Both the position numbers and the translations under genes were made by a program. DNA of 64,000 bases from Citrus sinensis (Eukaryota > Streptophyta > Magnoliopsida > Sapindales > Rutaceae), in assembly GCF_022201045.2 (NCBI RefSeq), contig NC_068561.1, positions 19,160,501 to 19,224,500 on the forward strand. The letters are read 5' to 3'. Every line of letters begins with the position of its first letter. Position 1 is the first letter of the stretch. The notes below the pieces were generated by a model, which saw only the letters and a list, made by a program, of their open reading frames with translations, was not told the DNA's origin and searched no databases. Below are positions 1 to 12,062 of this stretch, one piece after another.

Positions 1-517
1 CCAGCAACAAATCATCATCATTCAAAAATATCAAATCGCGAGGAAGAAGATGACTATATTCGCAAGGCTTCAATCCCAAACTCTCAAAGAAAGGCTCAAA
101 TTCGTTAACAGGATGGTACCGGAAAAACCTAGTGATTGCCCTTCCAATATTTTCCTCATTATCATTACCAACCTTATTCAAAATTTTTTCAAGAAAATAA
201 GGTGAGTTTTTGCTCATATGTTCTGCATCCAAGAACTGTAAGTTCCTAGTCGAATGCAAATACTCCAACAAAGCAGCTTGTGCTTCTCTAGTAGCAATGG
301 GCACTTTACTAACATCTCCACCACTACTAACATCACAATATGCATCATTATCAGGTTTAACAATTTTTTTTGTTCTATAAAGTCTAGGGTTTTGAACAAA
401 ATAAAATGACCCAATTAGCCGAAATAGAGTTTCTGATGATCTAATGTGGTTTTGGAAACAATTTGAAGCAACCCATCTGAGGATATATGTAGTTCGAAGT
501 TTCTGCAAATGGTTCAT
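1..517 (-). CDS. mTERF-repeat protein, N-terminal part (runs off left edge)
   Basis: Reading leftward from the ATG at 517, the frame stays open to base 1, giving 172 codons with no stop. The protein closely matches the first ~170 residues of the complete mTERF gene at 2820-4541, including shared stretches such as LDAEHMSKNSP, FEPFFESLGLKPCEYS and RYHP. It is therefore the 5' part of a tandem paralogue on the same strand. Family knowledge: plant mTERF proteins are nucleus-encoded, imported into mitochondria or plastids, and affect organellar transcription or RNA splicing. The start is the Met aligned with the start of the neighbour. The rest of the gene lies left of the window, so I cannot say whether it is intact. 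Confidence 0.85.
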   Translation of the reverse strand, partial: MNHLQKLRTTYILRWVASNCFQNHIRSSETLFRLIGSFYFVQNPRLYRTKKIVKPDNDAYCDVSSGGDVSKVPIATREAQAALLEYLHSTRNLQFLDAEHMSKNSPYFLEKILNKVGNDNEENIGRAITRFFRYHPVNEFEPFFESLGLKPCEYSHLLPRDLIFLNDDDLLL

Positions 518-818
518 GACTGTAACTAAGCGTAGTGATTGATCAAGAATAACAAGAGAGGCTAAGTTTAAAGCTCAAATAGAATTGAATATGGAGTTTC
601 TAAAAGAAAAATAATTTAAAAAAGAAATATTACCTTTGATATGGGTTTATTAGTCTCAAATATCTATGCTTTTTAGGGGCCTGCTCTTGTTTTGACAATT
701 CGCCGCCATGTATGTGCTTACCTTCACTAGTTATGTCTGGTTCGCGAAAGTGTGATGCCTCTCTCTCGGTGGCATTTTGGTAATTAGGAATTAACTTGTT
801 CTGTTTTTTAAAAAACAA

Positions 819-2640
819 GTCCTCTCTTCCTTTTCTCTTTTGTCTTTTGACCCCCTAATTTCTTTTTTATTTATAATTTATTTATAAATTTATGATAATT
901 TTATTTTTTCATTCTCTTTTCCTCTCCTCCATATTAAGATATTTTACTCTTTTTTTCTCCGCTTAGATAATTAATCAATCATTAATCAACAACTCCTTTC
1001 AAATTAAAATATTATTAACTAATCAATTATCTCAATTATTTTTCACATAACAACCAAGATAAAATGCAGCAATTTGATTTGAATATTTAGATGACAATTG
1101 TGAAGCCATGGCAATTGAATAAATTAAAATAACAAATCAAATTTATTAGTTATAAGTCATTGATGTTATATCAGTTTAAATCTATGGATAAAGTTTAAGT
1201 TTGTTATTTTTGAATAACTAATAACTTTGAAATTAAATTGTATTGTAGTTATTTTTTATTTAAAGTCTAGTCTGCATATATTTTAAAGTGGTGACCAAAG
1301 TGTAAGGAAACAAGATAAAATACATAATTTTTATAATTATTTATTTAATAATTTATTTTAGTAATGTCATACTAATTTTATTTTTTAGGCTAATTTATTA
1401 ATTGAATTTTAATGTGATGTCATTACTTATCTCACTCCTTAAAGTAAGAAAAAAAGTTATAGAGTTAGATATTGATGTTTATTTTTATGTCGAATCAAAT
1501 TTTTTAACTTGAGAAAGCCTACCCATGTTTTAAATTGTTTAAATTATTTACAAATTTGAATTTATGTATCAGAATTTTGAAACGTTTAATTTTTCTACAA
1601 TTTTAGTATACAAAAGGATTATAGCATTAATCACCAACCTATAGCATACAAAACTATGGTACCGTGCAACAGTTGCACCACAATTTTGTCCCAAATTATA
1701 TAAAGAAAGAAATCGATTAAAAACAATTGTGTGGCTGAAAATTATATTAAAAGAAATAAATTACCAATTTTTCATCTGGGAAAATTCTAAAAATACCTGA
1801 AATGTTTGAAATTTAACTTTTTTCACCGTTTATGTTCAGAATATAGATCGTATGGTTTATGAATTTAATAAAGAAGATATATGATAGTTTTGTTTATAAT
1901 TTCATCATATAATTACAGTTACTGCATAAATAATATGTTGTAAGTTTCTTACCATTATAATTTTATCATATAGATGATATGTTATAAAAAATTTAAAAAT
2001 ATTTATGTGATGTCGTATTTTCTTGGTACATAAAAAGCATATGTCGTATCAACTGATATAATCATTTAAATAAAATGAATTGTAGTTTAATTGTTTTACA
2101 TTAGTAAGTATCAATAAATTTTATTTCATTTAATTATTTTACATTAGAAAGCATCAATAAATTGACATATATAAATTATAATTTTGATTAATAATACCAT
2201 AACTACAAGGTATTTTATTAACATAAAATTTATTTGAAATTGTTGTTTTAGGCGTAACTCATTTTGTTTGCACTAGACATAAAATTAAATTTGTAAAAAT
2301 AATTAATTTCCAAGCTTTACATCCCTCAACTAAACGCAACCATAGGAAATTAATTCTTTTAATTAATTTATTTAAGGCATAATGAAGATCAAGGGAAAAC
2401 TTTATGCTGACATGCAAATTTTTGTTTAATGAATATCCATTGTTCAGTTAATAAATTGCCCATATTATGCTGCATATATTAAATAATGCTTTGTAAAAAT
2501 TTGATGTAGGAGGTAGCAATCAAGAATCTTCAATAAGCATACGGTGATAGCTGGCATTTCAGAACCAAATTGGGTTCTTACAAGAAACTTATTTTGATTC
2601 CTATTATAATACATGGAGAGTGCTTAAACTCAATTCGAAA
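819..2640. other. AT-rich spacer between tandem mTERF genes
   Basis: No convincing gene is seen. The stretch is AT-rich with many short homopolymers. It separates the 3' side of the complete mTERF gene from the 5' side of the partial one, so it should hold the latter's promoter, but I see no clear TATA box. Confidence 0.5.
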
Positions 2641-2660
2641 GTATGGTAGTTAAAGTGTTT

Positions 2661-2808
2661 GGTAAATACCCACTTGAATCCTCCAACAGCTACGGATTAA
2701 ATCACAATACCTCAATCCCAAAGAACAATAGTCAAAGTATTCGGTTAACACCCACTTGAATTCTTCAACAGCTGCGGACTAAATCACAATACCTCAATCC
2801 CAAAACAA
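2661..2808. repeat. 82-bp tandem duplication in mTERF 3' flank
   Basis: Two adjacent copies with a period of about 82 bp, one from 2661 and one from 2743. They share blocks such as CCCACTTGAAT and AATCACAATACCTCAATCCC, with roughly one difference in ten bases. The second copy ends just before the stop codon of the minus-strand mTERF gene, so the repeat probably sits in its 3' untranslated region. Confidence 0.85.
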
Positions 2809-2819
2809 GTTGATGCCTT

Positions 2820-4541
2820 CTACTCTTCAGAATAAATTTGTTTCTTAAAGGTTTGCCAGACTTCAGGTCCTTTAGGATGACGATTTACAAACTGCTGCAT
2901 AAAAGTTTTGTTCGAGTAAGCAATTAAAGTACTAGAGGCCAGCCTACCATCTATCCATCCCTCATCTTTAAGCCAATTATACATCAAGAACCGAAGCTTG
3001 ATCCTTTCTTCAGTATAGTTAAAATATGATGGAAATGACACTAGAAACGATAAAGGATAACCTAGATAATTCACAAGAAAATCAATCTTCGATTTGATGA
3101 CATCCTTTTTCATATTAAGAATCTGTGGTGATACTCTAATCATTTCGCAAACATCTTTTCGATCCAAACCAGCATTCACGAGACAATTGAATCTCTCCTG
3201 GAGCTCAGCTCCTCTTCCACGAAAATGCTTGAGTGCTTTTGCCATTTCATTTGAGTTCTCAACGTATCCCACATCCAGCAAGAACTTAGTCCTCAGCAGT
3301 TGTGATCTTTCTTTCTCTGCTGGTAGTCGCCCAACTCTTGAACCCAGAGCCAATTTCTTCAATTCAAGTGGATTCTCCTGAATGTATTCACAAAGTCGCT
3401 TTTTCCCAACATTCAAGTATGTAAGTATGGTATTTGTTTTCTTCAAAGTACATGAACCGACCAACAAGAAGTGACATCGGAGGATCTTCCCAATCTCATC
3501 AACCTTCATCTTAATCTCAAACAGGAACAAAAGGCACTGGTTCAAATTCAAGAGAAATTTCCGAACTTCGATTTGCGGGAACTGCAGAAATATCGAACAT
3601 AACTCATTCCTCGTAGAGCCAAACTTTAATAGCAGCCCAATCATTGTAAGTGCAATAGAACCTGAACCCTCGAAAAGAAGTCCTGGGTGCTGCCTAATTA
3701 ATCCTCCTAACTGCTCGTCACTGCAACCAAGATTGCGAAATAATCTTAAAAATCTAAGCATCATACTCCAATTAAAAGTTTCTTGTTCTAATAAATGTTC
3801 CTCGATCCAACATGATTCAATTTCCATACTCTTCAATATCTGTAATACCTCAACAAACTCCGTATTAACATCACCAATCAAAAGATAAGGACTACAAACA
3901 ATAACCTTGCTGATAAAAGACTGGCTAAGCCCCAGCATTTCATAAGCATGAAGCTTTGATTGAAAAACTCCAACATCAAATTGAAAAACTTCCCTCGCCT
4001 CCTTTAAAATCTTCCCTATCTTATTTCGCGCAACACCATAATTACACAACACATGATAGTTTTCAAGCAATAATTCATCATCACTCAAAAACATCAGATT
4101 ACGCTGAAGAAATGGACTATACTCACAGGGTTTTAATCCCAGACTCTCAAAGAAAGGCTCAAACTCATTAATAGGATGATACCGCAGAAACCGAGCAATC
4201 AACCGTTGAACATCCAACTGATTTTCAAACCTCTCTATGAGCTTTTCAACAAAATGTGGTGAGTTTTTGCTCATATGCTCAGCATCCATAAAGGGTAAAT
4301 TCCTAGTCAAATGCAAATATTCTAACATTGCAGCTTGTGCTTCTTTTCTAACAAAAGGACTTTTGCTAACATTTTCATTACTAAATGGTAAACTTTTACT
4401 AAACAGCCTAGGTGTTTGGGCAAAGTAAAATGAACCAGTTGGCAAAAATGCAATTTTTAATGATTTTTTGGGATTTTCAACAAAATTTGAAGAAACCCGT
4501 CCGAGAATAGATGCTATTCTACGCTTCTGCAAATCAATCAT
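2820..4541 (-). CDS. mTERF-repeat (mitochondrial/plastid transcription termination factor-like) protein
   Basis: Single-exon frame of 573 codons, the usual architecture for one large plant mTERF clade. The N terminus (about residues 1-50) is rich in Arg, Lys, Ser and Phe with few acids, consistent with an organelle transit peptide. From about residue 150 onward there are successive ~30-residue helical repeats with the family signature of a Pro at the end of the second helix, for example VIVCSPYLLIG, IRQHPGLLF, IRVSPQILNM and VSFPSYFNY. Known family role: nucleic-acid binding in mitochondria or chloroplasts, affecting transcription, splicing or rRNA maturation. A partial paralogue lies about 2.3 kb downstream in the same orientation, so this is a tandem pair. 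Target organelle and RNA/DNA target cannot be read from the sequence. Confidence 0.93.
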   Translation of the reverse strand: MIDLQKRRIASILGRVSSNFVENPKKSLKIAFLPTGSFYFAQTPRLFSKSLPFSNENVSKSPFVRKEAQAAMLEYLHLTRNLPFMDAEHMSKNSPHFVEKLIERFENQLDVQRLIARFLRYHPINEFEPFFESLGLKPCEYSPFLQRNLMFLSDDELLLENYHVLCNYGVARNKIGKILKEAREVFQFDVGVFQSKLHAYEMLGLSQSFISKVIVCSPYLLIGDVNTEFVEVLQILKSMEIESCWIEEHLLEQETFNWSMMLRFLRLFRNLGCSDEQLGGLIRQHPGLLFEGSGSIALTMIGLLLKFGSTRNELCSIFLQFPQIEVRKFLLNLNQCLLFLFEIKMKVDEIGKILRCHFLLVGSCTLKKTNTILTYLNVGKKRLCEYIQENPLELKKLALGSRVGRLPAEKERSQLLRTKFLLDVGYVENSNEMAKALKHFRGRGAELQERFNCLVNAGLDRKDVCEMIRVSPQILNMKKDVIKSKIDFLVNYLGYPLSFLVSFPSYFNYTEERIKLRFLMYNWLKDEGWIDGRLASSTLIAYSNKTFMQQFVNRHPKGPEVWQTFKKQIYSEE

Positions 4542-5075
4542 GAATCTTTCGATGAGATATGAAACCCTAACAAAACAACAAAGCCGTAGCTCAATGGATA
4601 CGAATAAAATTGCAATGTTTGATTGCCTATCTTACCTTGGAGCTTCTTCAGGATTTGAAGTTTTAGCAGAAGTGGTTTTGATGATTCAGAGGCTGCTCAT
4701 GTTATGATTCCCGGATGGATTTTGAACGATGAGGCTTCACGTTCGTACCGGGAGTCACAGGGTTTATACTTTACTGGGGCTTTAATTTACTAAAGAAGAC
4801 GATTATTAGTTTTTTTTTTTAAAGTACTAATATTTTATGCAACCAAATAATAATAATAATAATAATAATAATAACTAACTTAATGGAAACAGAAAATAAG
4901 TTCCGGTAATGAAGAAAAAAAATTTGATAAATTGACATCATTAAATATTGTTTTTGACTTTGATATTTATTATTAAACTTATAAGATTCTTTTATTGAGA
5001 GGTTAATTTACATGGCTAAATTTGTGTTAAGATTTTATGTCAAAATTTGAGACTTTATAAGATCAAATAGCGAAC

Positions 5076-5131
5076 CCAGATGCCACATATCCCAATTTTG
5101 TATGTAGATGCCACATATCCCAATTTTGTAT
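5076..5131. repeat. 27-bp tandem repeat, two copies
   Basis: A 27-bp unit beginning AGATGCCACATATCCCAA is present twice back to back in the spacer between the mTERF and RRM genes. It is a simple replication-slippage type duplication with no sign of function. Confidence 0.8.
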
Positions 5132-5641
5132 GTAATTATTGCCATATAGTAATATACTAATATCAATTTTTTTCCTGTAACTATTAATATATGGTTTAAA
5201 TTCAAAATAGGAATTGTTTATATGAATTCTAGCATTTCTTTTAGTTAACCATCTCATTATCCAAATCAAAGAATAAGTCTATGAAGAAAAGGAACAAAGA
5301 GGGAAAAATTTAAAACGCTTTAGAAGGCCAAAACAAAAAGATAATTGAACATTATTTTTTCTTTTTGAAGTGGAGGATAGCAAATTCTTGCCAAGTAACT
5401 ACGAGCCCCATCTTCTCTACCAATATCAATTTCAGAACAGACACTCCTAAATAATATTATCAAATACAACAATTCTAATACTCTAAGCTAAAAATTACAG
5501 AGGAGACTACTAAAAAAGGCCAACAATAACATCTTCTAGTCTACATCAAAACTTCAGCTACTTTGTCACCGAAAAGGGCTTGTGAGTTTTGATCCATGCT
5601 TTCAGTAAACTGTTTCCAAATCCACGGCTCCATATCTTGAA

Positions 5642-5739
5642 CTGCAAAAACCAGAGGATAAGATTGCAGATGAGAAAGAAAACAAGGTGTTGTTAGAAAA
5701 AGAAACAAGAAGGAAACAGAGGTAAAACTTGCATATTAC
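5642..5739 (-). other. intron in the 3' untranslated region of the RRM gene
   Basis: On the minus strand a good donor (ATATG|GTAATA, exon end 5740) lies about 20 nt after the stop codon of the RRM gene. A pyrimidine-rich acceptor (GGTTTTTGCAG, exon start 5641) follows 98 bp later. The junction is less than 50 nt past the stop, so by the usual exon-junction rule it should not trigger decay. 3'-UTR introns are often used for alternative splicing in plant RNA-binding protein genes. Confidence 0.6.
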
Positions 5740-5760
5740 CATATTCAAATGGGGTCTAGG

Positions 5761-8325
5761 TTAATGTTTGTAAAATGGGTATCCACCCATTCCTACAGGA
5801 GCAGTTGCTGGATGTCCAATGGGACCAATAGGGTCTTTCTTTAAGGGAATCGGTGGATAAGAAATTGGAGGTTGCGTAGGATACGGCACAGGTGCTGTAT
5901 TAGGACTTGTGTAAGAAGAAGTGGGATATGGTGGTACGTTTTGTGGGTATGAGTAGCCAACAGGGGGAGTGTTAGCATGTGCTTTTCCAGCCTGTGGATA
6001 TCCGGCTCCCAAAGGTAAAGGCACTGGAACCACAGCTGCGGGTAATTGTGTTTGCGGTGGCTTGCCCTTGTGGGTATCAGCAAGCTTCACAATGATAGTC
6101 CTTCCCTACAAAAAAACCCAAAAAAAAAAAAATCACACACTGGATTCACGCGGTTGGATCATGTCCTTGCAAGCAATTAATACTGAATCAAAAATCACAC
6201 AGTTGGATCATGTATTTACAAGCAATTAATACTGAATATTAAGTCCTAATACAGAATCAGAATGATCTTCAGAAACAATTTCCATCCCCTTATGAACAAA
6301 TTTCTCCCATGTTTAAATTTCGGGTTACAGAAGAACAAAGGGTTATCACTGAATTTAGGTTTATATATGCAACAATGGAACTGCAGACTCCATTGCTTGG
6401 TGTTAAAACCAGAATACTCTACAAGTGCCAAATATTAAGCAGACAGTTTCTTACCAAAAGGTCATGTTTCAAGCACGATATACTGAATATCAGGCATTTG
6501 AGTACACTTACCCCAAGAGTCTTGTGTGGATCATCTACGGCTTTCTTTGCTGCCTCGACTGTTTTGTATGTAACAAAGCCAAATCCACTACACGAAACGG
6601 AAAAAGAACAATGATGCTTGACATACAAGCGAAAGCATTTCTAAGTATAGAAAGACAAATAAGCCAATTGAAGAAGCATTTCCCAAAAAACAGACAAGAG
6701 AGTCAGAGACAACAATAGTATTATACCGTGATTCATTTGTGTCCTTGTCATATGCAACTGAACCTTCCTCAATCTCACCATGTCTTCCAAAGAAGTTCAG
6801 CAGCACCTCAGTTGTTACTTCTGGTGACAGGCCCCCAATGTAGAGCTTCCTCTGTGCTAAATCAGGCACAGCACTCACCCCACTTAATCCCTCACAAGCT
6901 AAATTACAGACAGCCAACCGACCCTGGAAATAAATTAAGAAATAAGAGTTTGCATGAAACTAGTGATCAACAAAAGTGAAGTCACAAATGTCTAATGAGA
7001 TATACGGTGGTTTACATTCTAATAATTGCAAAAACAATAAAAATTAAAAATTAAATACAGCTGACAAAAGGTCATACAAAAAAGCCCCATTCGTCCTATG
7101 TGTTACCTAGAATACCAACCGAATTAACTGACAACCAACTAAATAAATCTGCATAGACAAGTGATAATGTGTGGTTCGATTTTGCTATCAAAGGAGAGTC
7201 TGTTAGCAAATGCATAAGAAGTGAAACAGTGCTTACGTCAATCAACTTGCTAGGTGCTCTTAGCGCACTCTGGGTTGACTCCATGTGCTTGTATGTTATG
7301 AAACCATAGCCACGTGATTTTCCTGTTGCTTTGTCATAGATGACAGCTCCTTCTTCTATTTCACCATGCACTCGAAATGCCTATGAGAGAACACACCCTT
7401 GAAACTTTCAGACAAAAGAAGCATAATTGAAAATCTCTGAGAAATCCTTAAGAAAAGTAATGAAAGGAAGACGTCAACTTATCAAGACAAAATAATCAGT
7501 TTATTTCTTATAATTTGAGTTACCCAAAACATCTACCACTGGACACAAAGCACAATGGGCAATCATCAATCAGCAAATACACTCACAGCACACAAGGTTT
7601 CCGAAGTGGTATTCCAAGCTAAGCCACGAACAAAAAGCTTTCGATGAACTGGATCTGCACTGGCGACACTTTTTATTTCTTCTGCAATTGAAGGATATTG
7701 GGACCCTCTTTATGCGTCAACATGCAAACAAACAAACAAACAAACACACACGCACAGGGTCAATCACACCCGCACACAATTTTGCACGACACACGTATAG
7801 CACCACACACTCACTTAACACAAGCATAAGAAAGAATCCAACAAACCCTAAAATTTTCTTGTACTTAAATAGAAAAGTAACCTAATAGTAATTTTCAATT
7901 TTGTACATCTAAAGGCCATTTGCTTTCAAGCTCCACAGTGTATACTTCAACAAAATTGTTAAACTCAATCAAAATCCTCAATTAACAAACAACAAGTTAA
8001 TTAATAAAAATAAAAAAAGCTCAATAGAACTCTAAATTAGAAACCTTTGCCTCTTAACTAACTAAACCCAGTAGTCAAAATCAATTCAGTCTTAAAAAAA
8101 TAAAGTAAAATAACACGTGGGCATAAATAAAAATTTCCAAACAAAATGATTGGAAAAGGAAAAGGGAACGTACAGTCTAGAGAGGAGATCGACGAGCTGG
8201 GACTTGGAAAGAGGGTCGAGTAAAGAACGCAGGTGATCTTGTGATGACGATGAAGATGAATTAAAATCTTGGCCGTTGATTAAAATATTATCATCCTCCA
8301 TCTTCCTCTTCTTCACATCCTCCAT
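5761..8325 (-). CDS. two-RRM RNA-binding protein, UBP1-associated protein 2 (UBA2)-like
   Basis: Six coding exons with agreeing phases: 8174-8325, 7587-7707, 7237-7380, 6727-6923, 6512-6587 and 5761-6105, giving 344 aa. A basic N terminus (VKKRK) precedes a short helical segment (LSKSQLVDLLSRL) typical of UBA2 proteins. RRM1 covers about 73-145, with RNP2 LFVRGL at 75-80 and RNP1 RGYGFITY at 114-121. RRM2 covers about 164-240, with RNP2 LYIGGL at 166-171 and RNP1 RGFGFVTY at 205-212. The C-terminal ~100 residues are rich in Pro, Tyr and Gly. Family knowledge: UBA2 proteins are nuclear, bind U-rich 3' UTRs, interact with UBP1 and are linked to ABA and wounding responses. Exon 2 starts at the AG before GGGTCC; a nearer AG at 7682-7683 would break the frame. 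Subfamily placement (2A, 2B or 2C) is not certain. Confidence 0.9.
6150..6240. repeat. ~50-bp tandem duplication inside an RRM-gene intron
   Basis: The block GTTGGATCATGT...AAGCAATTAATACTGAAT occurs twice about 50 bp apart, within intron 5 of the RRM gene near its 3' splice side. The copies differ at a few bases only. Confidence 0.7.
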
Positions 8326-10067
8326 TCGCTTGGGAGTGAGAGTCTCTGTGTGCGCGCGCGACGCTAATGATTGAGTAGTTAGACTTTGTGGCTGTCACGA
8401 GCTCTAACAGGCGTGCGATTGGTTACGTTTTTCTCTTTTCAATTTTTTCGATTATTTTGAAGTTAGGGAGTAGGCTGTTCGTGTTTCCAAACAGTCATTT
8501 TAGGTTTTTTTTTTTTTTTTTGAAAGAGTTCCATTTTAGGTTTAAAATGTTTATTTTCTTTGAAATTGGCTTTTATCATATAGTTCCCTAAGATTTTGTT
8601 CGTTTACTAATGAGATAATAGTTTTTCGCATGTTATTAAATAAGTCTCTGCATTAGCCTTTAGCCTTTTACCATTGAAATCCGGGTTTCTACGTTCCACA
8701 GTTCGAGGTCAACGCATTAATATATATTCAAAATTTAGTAAGGATAAATTTATCTCAACTGATGTAATTATATAGTATATGATGAATAATTATTAATTTT
8801 TATCACTTTTCATCAACTGGTAATTTTACCGGACACAAACTTTGTATCCAAATTTTCTCTTTACAAGTTTTGAAGGCAATATTTTTGTACTTTAACTTTT
8901 ATAATTTTTCAAAGTTAACATTTTTGACCCATGATAATTTTTCCTGTTAAGATAGGATCTTGCGGATCCCGTCTTATTTGAAACATATTTTTATATCTTA
9001 AATTAAAGTGGGACAGGAGAAGAATAAAAAATAAGTTTTGCCTTTATTTGTGGGATAGTAGAAGGATTTAGCTTCAATTTTTAATTATTTTATAATTTTA
9101 ACTTAAGTAACATTCAAAGTTGAAACCTAAAGGCTAAAATTAAATAATAAAAGTAATATAATTAGAAAATTAAGTGTCAGCCAAAAGCCATAATTAAAAT
9201 TAATAATTTATAGAATAGTAACCCTTCAAAACTCAGCCACTTTCTCAAATTAACACTACACCATTACTTTTGGAAGTTTTTATTAATTTTCGATTTATGC
9301 TTGTGGCTTTGGAAGTTAGATTGATTTTGTTTAGAGTTGAAACCTTGAACTTTTGATTTTTCTTTTGCCATTAGTTTGGTTTATTGTTATATTATTAAAT
9401 TACTAAATATTTTAACATGACTAAAGTTAGTTATTGTTCAAATTTATAGCTTTTGAGGCCTAAGTCTTAATATTAATATGCAATGGAAGTAAATAAGTAA
9501 TTAAAAAATATTAGTATAAAATTATATTCGAATATGCACGTAATCAAAACAAAACTATTATTTAATTATTCTACTTTGTATGTTTTCAAGATTTTTGTTA
9601 TATTGAATTATGATGATCCTTAAAAAAAATGTCAAAATCTATTTATTTACATTTTACATTATTCAAGAATAACGAGATATTCAATTGGATAGGAGTAGGA
9701 CAAATTTTTATACCAAAAAAAAAAAAAATGGAGGGGAACGGACATTCTTTTGTCTTACTTGCATATAAGAGACATGATTAGGATTAATAAATCTCGTACC
9801 ATCCCGTCTCATTAACAACCCTATGTGTGGGCCCTCAAGTGTCTTCTTTTATTAATTATGCTTCTTCTCCTTTTTTTTAAATTATTAAAATTATTTTTTA
9901 AATTATTAAAATTCTTTTGTATCATTGAGGTTTTGTTGGGGAAAGAAAAAAATTAAATTATTACTACAATCATTTTTGTTTTTCTTGTGATTATGTTGTC
10001 AATAAACTACAATTAATCCTTTTCTAACATGATCTCTGTCGACATAATTATAATCGTAAAGCTCAAA
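8326..10067. other. AT-rich intergenic stretch, no gene seen
   Basis: It holds the 5' flank of the minus-strand RRM gene and then AT-rich DNA with homopolymers (for example A-runs near 9716). No frame or splice pattern is convincing. There is no recognisable repeat family. Confidence 0.5.
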
Positions 10068-11733
10068 TTATTTCTGGTTTGATTTTAATTGCTTCTCTAA
10101 CATCATCTTCACCTGCTTCCCTTGATCCTCAATCAGCTTTTGTAAATTCATTTGCATCTGTAGCAAGAAAGTAATAAATTAAACGTGAGGTGAATCAAAT
10201 TAATCATTTTCATGAAGATGATAATCATTGTTAATTGTTCCACAAAATAACCCAATTTTTTTTAGTATTAGTATTTTACAGGTCAATTTATGGCATTAAC
10301 AGAAAAGTAGTAAATTATTTTGTAAAATATAATAATAAATTGGACACTATTATTTTACAATTTTTAAAGTAGTAAGACGATTTTAACTCTTTTTTCTTTT
10401 TTGAAAAAAAATATCGTACCAAAAAGTTAAAAGTTTATAATAGAAATTAAAGTTCTATAGAAATACATGCCTCTAATTGATCATGAAGATGCTTCTCGAG
10501 TTCTAGCTGCAATTGAAGTGCCTCTCTTATTTGCATGCCCCTGCATAAAATTAATTTAAGCACATAATTTCTGGAATTGTTATGAACAATATCAAGAATG
10601 TAGAAGGAAATTAATCAAGAAGAGTTTGCGTACATTTTCATGTAAAGCTGAGGTATATCATTGATACAAACTGTTTTCTCGGGAAATCCTGCAATTTTTT
10701 TTTTTTAATTAACAGATATTCAAATTAAATAGAAATATATTTTTTAAACAAGAATTGATTAATTACCTTGTAAAGACTGGTCTGATATGAGCTTCTCGGA
10801 TCGATATTTCTGACAAGCAGCAAGAGAGAAATAAAACAAGAAATATCAGATCTCATGTTGAGATAAATCACAATTAAAATTTCATGAAGTAAAAAGAAAA
10901 AAAAAAACAGCAATAGCAGTTGTTTAATTAATTAATAGAAACCTGCAAATGACTTTTTACTTGTAGGATACTCAATTCTTTCGATTTCATCAGTTTCAGT
11001 ATCGCCTTTGGTGTTGCCTCTAGGATTAATCAATTCACAAACAATGATCATCAAAAATTAAAATAAGTAAGTACATAAAATCATTAGCTAGATCCTATAT
11101 AAATTATTGATCATATCAATTTACTCACTCTCAGAACCTCCAAGGCGATTAACACACTCGACAAAATGTTCATGCAGATCCTTAGTCCACGTAATTCTTT
11201 TTTTATTCGACAAAATGTGTCGATAAGAATCAGAAATCAACCCACAAGAATGCTTTTCTTCTGAAGAAAAAATGCTCATATTCTATAGTGATGCAAAAAA
11301 AAAAAAAAGGTTATATACACAGGTCAAAATTCAGAAAAGAAAATAATCGATTGATGTAATAATTACATATATTATATAATGTAAGGTAACACAAGAAACT
11401 TACTTTAGTATTTTGGCTGCTCTCAGAAGGAGTGGGAAAGCTGCTATTTTTTCTGGGAAATTTACTGTTGCGGTTGCTCGATAATACCAATGATTCCAAA
11501 GTGTCTAGCTCAGACAACTTCTTGGAAAAATTATCCCCGGAAAATTGATTTGATGGTGGTAATGAAGCTTCTATAACTTCATTATTTTTGTGTTGATTTT
11601 GATGAAATCCAAAGAAACATTGATCTGTTAGATAAAAAGCAGAAGCCAGTTCTTGTAAATGATAACTAGAAATGATGCTTGATGGCATTTTACCAGGCTC
11701 CAGGTTTTGCTTTTCTTGTGATTGTGCTTCCAT
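10068..11733 (-). CDS. MYB-CC (G2-like, PHR1-type) transcription factor, copy 1
   Basis: Seven exons joined in phase: 11404-11733, 11129-11282, 10943-11019, 10767-10809, 10634-10688, 10471-10540 and 10068-10157, giving 272 aa. The single MYB/GARP domain lies at about 138-190, with [18 protein letters not shown] and the helix-3 hallmark SHLQKYR at 184-190. The coiled-coil domain (about 220-265) carries LHDQLE at 238-243, the MYB-CC signature usually spelled LHEQLE. Family members such as PHR1 and PHL proteins are nuclear DNA-binding factors; PHR1 recognises the P1BS element in phosphate-starvation genes. The intron after exon 6 uses a GC donor (GAG|GCATGT); only that choice keeps the MYB-CC frame. 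The N-terminal 110 residues are Ser/Asn-rich and not conserved. Tandem with the copy at 15462-17134. Confidence 0.9.
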
Positions 11734-12051
11734 GGATAGTATTTATTGTCGGAGTGCAAATGCCCATCCTTCAAGAAGTGTTTGTAACTTAACACTGATA
11801 TATTTGGGAAGAATATTGGTTACTGGTTCTGAAATCAATTTCTTGAACTTGATCTTGCTAATCAATCTTTGATTACTCACTAAAGTAGTATTAATTACTT
11901 ACCACATTAGTCGAATGTGACATTGACTGTGAAGATGGGAACTCACACCCTTTTTGTAATAATTAAATCACTAATGAAGTCTCGATTGGCCAGAAGGAAA
12001 ATGCCAAATTTAGACAACAATCATCGTCTGGTAATTGACTATACTTCTTGG

Positions 12052-12062
12052 CTTTATATACC
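12052..12062 (-). promoter_or_regulatory. candidate TATA box of MYB-CC copy 1
   Basis: Reading the minus strand, GGGGTATATAAAGCC lies about 320 bp upstream of the ATG at 11733. It fits a TATATAAA-type core promoter with a 5' leader of roughly 290 nt. Based only on match and position. Confidence 0.4.

Noticed and set aside
630-818. 62-codon minus-strand frame upstream of the partial mTERF gene, ending near a GTAATA donor-like site
   Set aside because: The only acceptor before the mTERF ATG would make an intron of about 30 nt, too short for plants, and the frame has no motif.
830-1000. Pyrimidine-rich stretch resembling 26260-26400
   Set aside because: The similarity is mainly composition with a short shared ATTAATCAACAAC; not enough for a repeat family.
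7682-7684. CAG at 7682-7684 as the acceptor of RRM-gene exon 2
   Set aside because: It breaks the reading frame and removes GSQYPSIA, a segment expected before RRM1; the acceptor before 7707 restores both.
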